From positions 1-36,140 of the IMG/VR virus record IMGVR_UViG_3300037493_004281: a DNA stretch of 36,140 nucleotides; one strand, written 5' to 3'. Every line of letters begins with the position of its first letter. The stretch's first letter is position 1. Source of the DNA: a virus. This document shows, piece after piece, positions 26,372 through 33,295 of the stretch. Below the pieces are notes generated by a model. That model worked only from the letters and a program-made list of their open reading frames with translations, made no database searches and was not told where the DNA came from. The position numbers and the translations under genes were made by a program.

Positions 26372-26793
26372 TTAGTTTTGTAAAATCTTCCTAATATGTT
26401 ACCATTTAAATAAGTATCTTTTTCAAGTACTTCATTTATAAAAAGATGTTTAGTTTCTTGATATGTCAGTTCTGTTTGAGTTTTACATATTACTAGTATT
26501 TCTCTTTTAATCAATACACCATCTTTATGAGCTTGTTTTAATACAGCATTACTACTATAATAATTCATAAAGGCCGGTTTTAATTCTCTTGTATATTTCT
26601 TTAATCTTTTGTCTGTGCTCATTGCTAGAGCTTTTTTACCCATTGGTTTTTTAATATTAGCAAAAAAGTTTTTTTTACCAATGTATGCAACTGACTTACC
26701 ATCAATGATAGCAGTCATGATATAAATAAATCCTACATGATCCTGTGGAATACACATATCATCAAATTCTTTACCCTGATAATTCCAACTCAT
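26368..26793 (-). CDS. SegE-like GIY-YIG endonuclease
   Basis: A 141-aa protein with the GIY-YIG nuclease signature: GFIYI (21-25) and AYIGKK (36-41). The following part matches SegE-like phage endonucleases: NYYSSN (77-82), REIL (97-100), YQET with a likely catalytic Glu at 113, and a terminal YLNGNILGRFY. Such stand-alone nucleases can be homing enzymes that spread their own locus, or act in host DNA breakdown. It overlaps the primase gene upstream and the 111-aa gene downstream by 4 bases each, so it is embedded in the operon rather than sitting as a loose insertion. Confidence 0.8.
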   Translation of the reverse strand: MSWNYQGKEFDDMCIPQDHVGFIYIMTAIIDGKSVAYIGKKNFFANIKKPMGKKALAMSTDKRLKKYTRELKPAFMNYYSSNAVLKQAHKDGVLIKREILVICKTQTELTYQETKHLFINEVLEKDTYLNGNILGRFYKTK

Positions 26794-27767
26794 AATACTT
26801 CTTTAATTAATTTTAATAATATTTTTCTAATTTCTTCAGCTCCATATTTTTTAACTGAATCTGATAAATCTTTTTCAAGTGGTAATTCAATATAATCTAG
26901 ATGATATCTAGTCTTATATCTTATCATTGCTTTCATTCCGGATTCATCATTATCAAATAACACTATTAATTTTTTATAATGATATATATCAATAAGTTTC
27001 TGTAGAGCACTCTCTGCAATCATACTGTTTTCACTGTCTGGAGCAATTGCTTCAATATTAGGTAAGGATAATCTATTAAAAGCCATTAAATCTTTCAAAG
27101 AAGAAAGAATAATTAAGTAATCTTTACCAACTAATTGTTCACTTCCTTGTACATAATTAGCTACTTTGACAAATTTCTTATCAGGTGTTTTAGGAAGATA
27201 AATTTTATATAAACTGCCATCATTTCTAAAATAACCATACAAGTAATTACGTTGAGTAACTAGTTTAGTTTCTGTACCGTCTAAATTTTCTTTACTCATT
27301 ATAAAGAAATCTAAAGGGGCTACATTATATTTACTTAATGTTTTTGAACTGATACCATATTTAGACCAAAAATCCTGATCAAGATTATTCCAGTGTCTTA
27401 TTTGAAAATCAACTACTTTGAACCTATCATGTACCTGCATTGTATTAGGTACATAAGAAGTATTATATTTTAAGAATGCTTCATAATCATTTTCTATTTT
27501 AAGTATTGCTTCATGGTATTCTATGTTAAACATATACTTTATCAAAGATATGCTATCTCCTTGATAACCAGAAGAAAAGTCCTTAAATCTATACTCAAAA
27601 GATTCTAAATCTAAATAAATAAACATAGATGGAGTTTTCTCTGATTTAAATACAGAAGCTAATTTTACATCTTGCCCATCAAGTTTTTCTTTGAGATTTA
27701 AATAATATTCAAATATCCATTCAATAGGTACAGTAGTTATATCTGTTATGTTAATTGTAGAAAGCAT
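26790..27767 (-). CDS. DnaG-like TOPRIM primase lacking zinc-finger cysteines
   Basis: A 325-aa primase-like protein. The N-terminal part (KLASVFKSEKTPSMFIY ... FKDFSSGYQGDSISLIKYMF) follows the layout of the CHC2 zinc-binding domain, but there is no cysteine anywhere in the protein. The TOPRIM region follows: LSSLKDLMAF (221-230) stands where E(G/S)xxD is expected, with Ser in place of Glu and D226 kept. The DxD motif FDNDESG (D272, D274) is intact. It should make RNA primers for the family B polymerase with the DnaB helicase encoded at 29814. It is preceded by a terminator-like hairpin and starts the unit that ends with the MoxR ATPase. Confidence 0.85.
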   Translation of the reverse strand: MLSTINITDITTVPIEWIFEYYLNLKEKLDGQDVKLASVFKSEKTPSMFIYLDLESFEYRFKDFSSGYQGDSISLIKYMFNIEYHEAILKIENDYEAFLKYNTSYVPNTMQVHDRFKVVDFQIRHWNNLDQDFWSKYGISSKTLSKYNVAPLDFFIMSKENLDGTETKLVTQRNYLYGYFRNDGSLYKIYLPKTPDKKFVKVANYVQGSEQLVGKDYLIILSSLKDLMAFNRLSLPNIEAIAPDSENSMIAESALQKLIDIYHYKKLIVLFDNDESGMKAMIRYKTRYHLDYIELPLEKDLSDSVKKYGAEEIRKILLKLIKEVL

Positions 27768-27773
27768 AATAAG

Positions 27774-27813
27774 AATATTAAAATAGAAAGGGAGACCATT
27801 ACAGATCTCCCTT
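27774..27813 (-). terminator. Terminator-like hairpin before the primase gene
   Basis: Stem 27788-27797 / 27804-27813. In minus-strand RNA it reads AAGGGAGATC, loop TGTAAT, GGTCTCCCTT. One pair is U-G in minus-strand RNA but would be C-A in plus-strand RNA. The following tract is TCTATTTTAATATT, a weak U run, so termination may be partial. It stands 20 bases before the primase ATG and 11 bases after the SSB-like gene. Nine bases (TGTAATGGT) are identical to the hairpin at 16256-16286. Confidence 0.7.
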
Positions 27814-27823
27814 CTAAATAAAT

Positions 27824-28501
27824 TTAGTCTAAACTAAAATCTGTTGAAGCCTTTGCAGGAACTGTAAAGTCATCTGCATCAAAAGCTTCTACAGGCTTAA
27901 CCTCTAGTTTTTTAAGATGTTCTGATTCTACATACGTCATTACTTTATCTCCTTCTTGAGCATAAGCATAACCACTTTTACTTCCTTTTGCAATCCATAA
28001 ATCATGATTTGTATATCCTGATTTACCTTCATATTCTTTACCCGCTATACACATATCTAAATAGATATCTTTAAACGGTGCTTCATCATTGAATGCTTGA
28101 ACTAAGTCTTCAATTGTGTCATATTTATCATTTTGTGCAATGAACCAATCATGTGTTCCTAAAGCCATACACAAGTGCTTAAGGAAAATCATCATAGATT
28201 TATCTCTAAATATTTCTATACCTGATTTAGTTTTACCGTCAGCAAATGCATACTGACTAGCTTTTAATCTACCAATTTGGCCTTCATAGTGACCCTTACT
28301 TTCATCATCTTTATCAATTAAAAATCCTTCAAAACCTTCAATAGGTTTAGTTTCTATGTTAAACATTAAATGTTTAGCTCCTGGAATAAATTTGAAATCA
28401 TCAAGATATACACTATTAATTTTCACTGTATGATTACCCGGTGCAATTGTTTTTGGTAATCCTCCGCCACCTTCCGGTAAATCTGTTGTACTTAAAGCCA
28501 T
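27824..28501 (-). CDS. Probable single-stranded DNA-binding protein
   Basis: A 225-aa protein starting with a Gly-rich arm (LPEGGGGLPKTI) and then a beta-rich region (GNHTVKINSVYLDDFKF ... LMFNIETKPIEGFEGF) that fits an OB-fold phage SSB. The C-terminus is acidic with aromatics (DADDFTVPAKASTDFSLD), as in partner-binding tails of SSBs. It is encoded directly after the Sak4-like ATPase (11 bases), and Sak4-type recombinases are commonly encoded beside an SSB. The function rests on layout and neighbours; no single motif proves it. It ends its unit just before a terminator hairpin. Confidence 0.65.
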   Translation of the reverse strand: MALSTTDLPEGGGGLPKTIAPGNHTVKINSVYLDDFKFIPGAKHLMFNIETKPIEGFEGFLIDKDDESKGHYEGQIGRLKASQYAFADGKTKSGIEIFRDKSMMIFLKHLCMALGTHDWFIAQNDKYDTIEDLVQAFNDEAPFKDIYLDMCIAGKEYEGKSGYTNHDLWIAKGSKSGYAYAQEGDKVMTYVESEHLKKLEVKPVEAFDADDFTVPAKASTDFSLD

Positions 28502-28512
28502 TTTATTTGTTT

Positions 28513-29274
28513 TTATTTGTTTATAGTTAAAAATATTTTGTCCCAGTATGTTTTATATTCACCTTCTGGAGTAATTTCTGAAATCATAATTTCTTGATTT
28601 TTCAAGTGATCTGGTCTAGCACCGCAAGCTATATCACCATCACTTTTGAAGCTTATATAATTAGCTTTACCTTTACGGTATAGATAACCTATAGCATCTG
28701 AATTAGATATAGTAATTCTTTTTAACTTTCCAGTTAAATCTAAATCCGTTGCAGTAAAACTTGCACCAGCTTTCTCTAATAAGGTATCCTTTACGTGACC
28801 TAAAAAGATTACATGAGGAGCCCAAGTTAATATATAGTCAAGAACTTTAGTAAAAGCCTGTCTTGTCCAATAGTAACCTGCACCATCAGGTAAACCTAAT
28901 ATTGTACCATATTTTGTTTTACCTCCATCATCTTCTTTAAACCAATTTTTACCCATTGGACTTTTAGAGTATAAAATCTCAGCATAAGGTATAATCATCT
29001 CTTCTAAAGCTGTAATAGTATCAACTGCTACATATTTATAAGGATAACCTGCTTCTTTAATAGCTTTACCTATTTCTTTAATTTCTTCAAAAGAGTTAGC
29101 TTGCACTTTCATTGCACTAACATAATTTGAACCTCCTTCTAAATCTAATAGAAGACACTTATCTAAAGTGGCTAGTAAACTTGTTTTACCTATTTTTGGT
29201 TTTGAAAATATAATAAGATTTTTAGGATTAATTTCCGTTGGGGCAATTAATCCTGTGGGTAGTATCAAACTCAT
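28513..29274 (-). CDS. Sak4-like RecA-fold ATPase (AAA_24)
   Basis: A 253-aa ATPase with P-loop SKPKIGKT (24-31), followed by LLLDLEGG (41-48) and a Walker B-like YVAVDT (81-86). This is the compact RecA-core pattern of AAA_24/Sak4 proteins, which promote single-strand annealing or strand exchange in phage recombination. The first P-loop residue is Ser rather than Gly, a variation common in this family. It overlaps the 178-aa gene by 4 bases and is followed by the SSB-like gene. With the RecE-like nuclease at 20810 it could form a recombination set. Confidence 0.85.
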   Translation of the reverse strand: MSLILPTGLIAPTEINPKNLIIFSKPKIGKTSLLATLDKCLLLDLEGGSNYVSAMKVQANSFEEIKEIGKAIKEAGYPYKYVAVDTITALEEMIIPYAEILYSKSPMGKNWFKEDDGGKTKYGTILGLPDGAGYYWTRQAFTKVLDYILTWAPHVIFLGHVKDTLLEKAGASFTATDLDLTGKLKRITISNSDAIGYLYRKGKANYISFKSDGDIACGARPDHLKNQEIMISEITPEGEYKTYWDKIFLTINK

Positions 29275-29807
29275 GATTTAGTAATAATTTTGTTTAACCA
29301 TTCTTTTTGACTTACCGGTTTTTGCAACATAATGGCTGCAAGATCTCTAACTGTTAACATAGATAGAGGAGCATCTTCATTTGGATCCATCAGTTCTGTA
29401 AAATCAGGAAATTTATTAGATTCCTCACTTATTGGGTCTGATTTAATCTCAATTTTAATCAATTCAGCTACTGGGATGAGGTATCTCACATCTCCTTTAG
29501 CATTGGGTTCTGTAGTTTCATACTCCGTATCATAATGTGGATTATATCTCCATTTATATAATGTACGTGTAGTATCTTCAGAATCAAGTTCTATACTTAC
29601 AAATTCAGTATAAATATCTTCACCTCTTTTTAATTCACTTGGAAAAAATCCAAGTACATATTCTGTTTTTCCATACGGCTTATAAGCACATTTTGGAATA
29701 AACAAAGGGTTATCAATATCTAAAATCTTAAATTTATGTTCATGTTCCTTAAATAGTTGTTCAGTTTTTTCTTTTCTATTTACAGGTTCTTTAGTTGATA
29801 AACTCAT
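29271..29807 (-). CDS. Conserved hypothetical protein, 178 aa
   Basis: No family recognised. The start MSLSTKEPVNRKEKTEQLF is charged and probably disordered. The middle is beta-rich with many aromatics (YKPYGKTEYVLGFFPSE, about residues 43-59), and an acidic region and a helical end follow (MLTVRDLAAIMLQKPVSQKEW). It is a soluble protein with no signal peptide. It lies between the DnaB helicase gene (6 bases away) and the Sak4-like ATPase gene (4-base overlap), which marks it as part of the replication machinery. A helicase or recombinase accessory role is possible but unproven. Confidence 0.75.
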   Translation of the reverse strand: MSLSTKEPVNRKEKTEQLFKEHEHKFKILDIDNPLFIPKCAYKPYGKTEYVLGFFPSELKRGEDIYTEFVSIELDSEDTTRTLYKWRYNPHYDTEYETTEPNAKGDVRYLIPVAELIKIEIKSDPISEESNKFPDFTELMDPNEDAPLSMLTVRDLAAIMLQKPVSQKEWLNKIITKS

Positions 29808-29813
29808 TTTAAA

Positions 29814-30821
29814 TTATTTAGTTCCTATTCTTTTTTCTTGTTGTGGAGGTGTTGCCATCTCTACAATTCTCATTCTCTCAAATTCAGCTTTGAAAAAGCT
29901 TAACCGGGTATCTCCATTCCTACATTTTAAAAAATGTAATACCATCACTCTTTCATCTTCTATTATGAATCTATCCGGCCCATAAAATCTTATCTTTTGT
30001 TTACCAGGTCTATTAATACCTATTACAGTGTCTGCATGTTGAAGAAGTGCATCAGCACCAAAAATATCAGATTCTAGCACGTAGTTTCCGTATTTCCCGT
30101 CTTCAGATCTATCAGGATGATCAATATTCCTATTTAATTGACTTAATACTATAAACGTTATTGGATAAATTCTTTTAAGTTCTGTTAGGGCTTCCCCTAA
30201 GTTGTTTAATGTATCATGTTTCTCTCTCTCATAGGCAGCTTTTTTAAATAATAATGAATGATCTATAGTTATTAAGGTTTTTGTATATGTTTTTACAAGT
30301 TCATCAGATACTTCTGAATGCAAATTCATATAATTATGTATTATTCTTTTAAAATCATCAATTGTGCATGGTGTTTCTACTATATCAATAGGGTGTTTAA
30401 CCTTCTCTTTAGCGTATTCATAGCATCTTTTTAAATCTTCATCAGATAATTTACCATCAGCACTACATAAGTATTTATAGGATCTCCCTATAGCACTAGA
30501 ATATTCCCTAATAGCTGAAGATCTTGCAAGCATTTCAAATTGAAATTGTAATACTCTAAAATTTTCAGTTGGGTTTAATATAAAAGCTTCTCTTATGATT
30601 TGTTCTGCAATTAAAGTTTTACCACTTGCGGGTCTACCTCCAATTACAATCATTGTATTCCATTCAATTCCATCTGTTAATGCATCATTAAATTTAGGCC
30701 AAGGAGTAGCTAAACTTCTAATTGCACCAATTTTTCTACCTTTTAAGTAGTGTAGTGAATCTTGAAAGCCCTCCTTTTGACTCTTCCATTCTACTGGAAC
30801 AGTTTTTTTTGCATCACTCAT
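29814..30821 (-). CDS. dnaB: DnaB-like replicative helicase, core domain only
   Basis: A 335-aa RecA-fold helicase. Walker A is GRPASGKT (62-69), the catalytic Glu lies in FQFEML (E96), Walker B is LITID (183-187) and the sensor Gln is in LSQLNR (Q228). The arginine-finger region is KCRNGDTRLSFF (299-310). Bacterial DnaB is about 470 aa; the N-terminal primase-binding domain is absent here, as in several phage helicases. The enzyme unwinds DNA ahead of the family B polymerase. The preceding genes are a 57-aa membrane protein and a winged-helix protein that might load the helicase. Confidence 0.93.
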   Translation of the reverse strand: MSDAKKTVPVEWKSQKEGFQDSLHYLKGRKIGAIRSLATPWPKFNDALTDGIEWNTMIVIGGRPASGKTLIAEQIIREAFILNPTENFRVLQFQFEMLARSSAIREYSSAIGRSYKYLCSADGKLSDEDLKRCYEYAKEKVKHPIDIVETPCTIDDFKRIIHNYMNLHSEVSDELVKTYTKTLITIDHSLLFKKAAYEREKHDTLNNLGEALTELKRIYPITFIVLSQLNRNIDHPDRSEDGKYGNYVLESDIFGADALLQHADTVIGINRPGKQKIRFYGPDRFIIEDERVMVLHFLKCRNGDTRLSFFKAEFERMRIVEMATPPQQEKRIGTK

Positions 30822-30832
30822 GAAGTATTGTA

Positions 30833-31006
30833 TTAATTGGTTTTAGTTCCTAATTTAGCTTTATTATATAAAGTATGAAATATTGTTATAATAATTTCAA
30901 TTCCTAAATATTGTAAAATAGTAATAGGACTTATAAAAAGATTGATAATATAATAACTTAAGACACTTCCGACTAAAGCTATTATGAGTAATTTATATTT
31001 AATCAT
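30833..31006 (-). CDS. Small membrane protein, 57 aa
   Basis: A short gene starting MIKYKLLIIALVGSVLSYY and ending KLGTKTN. It carries two hydrophobic stretches (about residues 6-22 and 24-45) with a basic N-terminus, consistent with one or two membrane helices. The ATG overlaps the stop of the 196-aa gene (ATGA), and the gene ends 11 bases before the DnaB start, which supports it being real. A membrane protein in the middle of replication genes could tether the replisome to the membrane, but this is a guess. Confidence 0.7.
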   Translation of the reverse strand: MIKYKLLIIALVGSVLSYYIINLFISPITILQYLGIEIIITIFHTLYNKAKLGTKTN

Positions 31007-31593
31007 ACAATATTTTCTCTAAATTTAAAATCATCTTCTTCTAATCCTTTTTCTACCATATTGCAATAATTAGCTAATTCAGAATCAAAACTTCTTTCTA
31101 CAGAACTTTGTTTTCTAATAAAATATTGAGAAGTCCTCATATATTTCCAGCCACTCATTTCAAATTCATTCACATATCTTGCTGTTGCCTCAAATATAGT
31201 AGCCCAGCTGTAGTTATGATTACTGAAAAACCATCTAAAACCTGTTTCTATATTTTTGGGACTGCACCTAGCGGGTTTACCACTTGGGAGTTTAAAGTTA
31301 GGAAAAATACTTAAATAATGTTCAATATTTTCCATATAATTTTCACCCATTACTGTAACGGATGTTTTAGCTTTACTTACTTTAAAGTACTTATCTATTT
31401 GATTTACAAGATCTTTAGCTTTTTGAGTTAAAGCTTTACTTTCATCTAGCCATTCATCATTTTGTAGTTTAGTACATTCAATTGATGCATTAATAAATTT
31501 ATTAGGTGCTATGTTTTGATGTATACTATGTAAATAATAAAAAGCATTAGGTGTCATACCTAATTTAATTAATTTGTTAAAAATTTCATTCAT
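31003..31593 (-). CDS. Winged-helix-like replication protein, candidate helicase loader or initiator
   Basis: A 196-aa protein. The N-terminal segment (KLGMTPNAFYYLHSIHQN ... NDEWLDESKALTQKAKDLVNQI, about 10-67) has the spacing of a winged helix-turn-helix. The C-terminal part (SGWKYMRTSQYFIRKQ ... SELANYCNMVEKG) is helical and basic, then acidic. It is encoded just upstream of DnaB, where phage genomes often place an initiator or helicase loader. No AAA or P-loop motif is present, so it would not be a DnaC-type loader. The role is inferred from context. Confidence 0.72.
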   Translation of the reverse strand: MNEIFNKLIKLGMTPNAFYYLHSIHQNIAPNKFINASIECTKLQNDEWLDESKALTQKAKDLVNQIDKYFKVSKAKTSVTVMGENYMENIEHYLSIFPNFKLPSGKPARCSPKNIETGFRWFFSNHNYSWATIFEATARYVNEFEMSGWKYMRTSQYFIRKQSSVERSFDSELANYCNMVEKGLEEDDFKFRENIV

Positions 31594-31594
31594 T

Positions 31595-32311
31595 TTACCA
31601 CTGTATAAGATAATTATAATTTTTTTGTACTAAGTCTGTAGTTTTCTTAAACACATCTCCGCAATCCCATTCAGTGTCATTATTAAATAACATGAGTGCA
31701 GGATGAGTAATCATAAATTTGTAATTATTATCATTTACAGCATCTGCCCATTGCTGAGCAGTCTTACCCATATAAATGTATACTAAACCTGGACAATTCC
31801 ATGTTAAGTAATCAAATAAGTAAGCTAAGAAAGTTTGCCAGATTGCAAAATGCTGACCTGGTTTACCTATTGTTGTTGTTAAAGCTGAGTTAAGTAAGAG
31901 TATTCCTTGATTACTCCATCTTTTAAGATCTACATCTCTACCAACTTGATTATTATTATCATATACAGTTTTGTCTATTGCATCAAGTAAATAAGACAAA
32001 ACTTGAGGTTTTTCTGATGATGTACTTAAACTAAACGGAATCCCATCTGCTTGATGAATTCCCGGATACGGATCAGTTGCTACTATAACAACTTTAAGTT
32101 CTGCAATAGGACATTCTTCAAAAGCTCTAAACCAATTTTTAAGTGTAGGTGTAAATCTTTTACCATCTTGAGTCTGTTTAATTAATTTTTTAATAATATC
32201 ATCAAATTCTTTACTAAATATAAACCCTCTAAGTTTAATAGCCCACCCAGAGGGTTCTAATTTAGTATAAATTTTTTCTTTTATTTCTTCAATATTTAAT
32301 TCTTGTTTCAT
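31595..32311 (-). CDS. ung: Uracil-DNA glycosylase, family 1
   Basis: The preferred start is the ATG at 32311, giving 238 aa, close to the usual length of about 230. A longer frame reaches 32380 but overlaps the divergent 104-aa gene. Motif A is ATDPYPGIHQADGIPFS (78-94) with the catalytic Asp at D80. The core WSNQGILLLNSALT (132-145) holds the uracil-binding Asn (N141). Motif B is ITHPA with H203. The usual GQDPYH is altered to ATDPYP, and HPSP to HPAL. The enzyme removes uracil from DNA; in phages it may protect the genome or act in replication. It ends one base before the 196-aa gene. Confidence 0.92.
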   Translation of the reverse strand: MKQELNIEEIKEKIYTKLEPSGWAIKLRGFIFSKEFDDIIKKLIKQTQDGKRFTPTLKNWFRAFEECPIAELKVVIVATDPYPGIHQADGIPFSLSTSSEKPQVLSYLLDAIDKTVYDNNNQVGRDVDLKRWSNQGILLLNSALTTTIGKPGQHFAIWQTFLAYLFDYLTWNCPGLVYIYMGKTAQQWADAVNDNNYKFMITHPALMLFNNDTEWDCGDVFKKTTDLVQKNYNYLIQW

Positions 32312-32318
32312 TTTTTTA

Positions 32319-32326
32319 TATATTTG
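32319..32326 (+). promoter_or_regulatory. Possible Bacteroidota -7 box (TATATTTG) for the 104-aa gene
   Basis: TATATTTG matches the TAnnTTTG -7 element of Bacteroidota promoters and sits only 4 bases before the ATG at 32331, so a transcript from it would be leaderless or nearly so. No convincing -33 TTTG is present at the right distance. The whole divergent gap is just 19 bases. The call is weak because the pattern is short and the DNA is AT-rich. Confidence 0.3.
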
Positions 32327-32330
32327 TAGT

Positions 32331-32645
32331 ATGGCAGTAAAAGTTAAAGAATTAAAAGAAGACATTTTATTGGATGTCAAAGTTAATAAAGCATATTATA
32401 TGATGCTTAAAAAAACATTATATTACTTATTTCAACAAGAAACTGATGATGTAAAAAGAGAAGAATCTCTTAAAACAATCATGACAGGTAAGTATGAAAA
32501 TATGAATGAACTAGAAAGATCATTTTATACTATTACTTTATTACTTGCAGAAATTGAAAAAATAGCAAAAGAACAAGATGCATATGAAGAGAAAGAAATA
32601 TTAGAACCTGGGGATGAAGGCTTTGTAGCTCCTACCCTAGATTAA
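32331..32645 (+). CDS. Conserved phage protein, 104 aa, lone rightward gene
   Basis: A helical, charged protein (MAVKVKELKEDILLDVKVNKAYYMMLKKTLYYLF ... ELERSFYTITLLLAEIEKIAK) with an acidic end (LEPGDEGFVAPTLD). Its strand is opposite to all neighbours. It fills the space between the UDG gene, which starts 19 bases away on the other strand, and the 127-aa gene, whose 3' end it overlaps by 14 bases. The regular amphipathic pattern and normal composition argue that it is real. I recognise no function. Its isolation suggests independent expression from the structural-strand programme. Confidence 0.8.
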   Translation: MAVKVKELKEDILLDVKVNKAYYMMLKKTLYYLFQQETDDVKREESLKTIMTGKYENMNELERSFYTITLLLAEIEKIAKEQDAYEEKEILEPGDEGFVAPTLD

Positions 32646-33015
32646 TATTATACATTTCTCCAATTTCTATACAAGCTTGTATACTCATAGATAATTCATC
32701 TTTAGTACACTCTCCAAAAGATTTACATATTTCTTGTTGAGTATCTCCTTCTGTGAATACTAGACATAATCCGGATCTTTCTTTAATAAGTTGTTTCATT
32801 TCTTCAAATGAATATCCGGATTCTTGAGCTAACATTCTAATACATGTATGAACTTTGGATATCTGGGCTAAAGATCCTCCATCTGTTATTACATTCATAA
32901 ATAATTCTACTTCTGAGCCTTCTGGTAAAGCTTTGACAAATGCATCATATAAGATTTTATTCTTATCTGGTTGTGAAAGCTTACCATTAACTTTTTTAAG
33001 TTTACTTGTATACAT
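32632..33015 (-). CDS. Conserved hypothetical protein, 127 aa
   Basis: A soluble helical protein (LYDAFVKALPEGSEVELFMNVITDGGSLAQISKVHTCIRMLAQESGYS...). Several cysteines (CIRM, GLC, EICKSFGEC, QACIE) are scattered rather than in a clear zinc-binding array. It converges with the rightward 104-aa gene, the two overlapping by 14 bases at their stops, with no terminator hairpin visible between them. Antisense overlap of transcripts is therefore expected. The function is unknown. Confidence 0.78.
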   Translation of the reverse strand: MYTSKLKKVNGKLSQPDKNKILYDAFVKALPEGSEVELFMNVITDGGSLAQISKVHTCIRMLAQESGYSFEEMKQLIKERSGLCLVFTEGDTQQEICKSFGECTKDELSMSIQACIEIGEMYNINLG

Positions 33016-33028
33016 ATTTAAAGTTTAA

Positions 33029-33062
33029 ATTACTTTCCATTTTTTATTACTTTCCATTTTTT
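33029..33062. repeat. Perfect 17-bp tandem duplication at a gene end
   Basis: Two back-to-back copies of attactttccatttttt (33029-33045 and 33046-33062). They cover the last codons and stop of the 87-aa gene. Because 17 is not a multiple of 3, the second copy is read in a different frame (KKWK, then KNGK and stop), which is what a recent slippage duplication would produce. Confidence 0.9.
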
Positions 33063-33293
33063 AAATAAGGCTAATAAAGTCTGAATATCTTCAATATCTG
33101 TGATATTATCTGAAAATTCATCAAATATTACTCTCCATTTATTTTTTAGTGAATCAGTATTTTCTGAACTATATAAAGCAAACCCTCTACCTAATGAAAA
33201 TCTATAGTAATAATAATCAGTTTCATCACCACTTTCTTCTATTGGGACATCAATCCGTTCAAAGCCTTCTTCAATTAATTCTTCTTCTGTCAT
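33030..33293 (-). CDS. Acidic hypothetical protein, 87 aa
   Basis: Begins MTEEELIEEGFERIDVP, has an aromatic core (DYYYYRFSLGRGFALY) and ends KKWKVIKNGK. The N-terminal EEGFERIDVP with a following YYYY...F layout resembles small phage accessory proteins of unknown function. The last codons lie inside a perfect 17-bp tandem duplication (33029-33062) that has changed the reading frame and moved the stop. It ends 14 bases before the 127-aa gene. No catalytic motif is seen. Confidence 0.7.
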   Translation of the reverse strand: MTEEELIEEGFERIDVPIEESGDETDYYYYRFSLGRGFALYSSENTDSLKNKWRVIFDEFSDNITDIEDIQTLLALFKKWKVIKNGK

Positions 33294-33295
33294 AT

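Noticed and set aside
32312-32380. Longer N-terminus for the uracil-DNA glycosylase
   Set aside because: It would overlap the divergent 104-aa gene and adds residues not found in the family; the start at 32311 gives the normal length.
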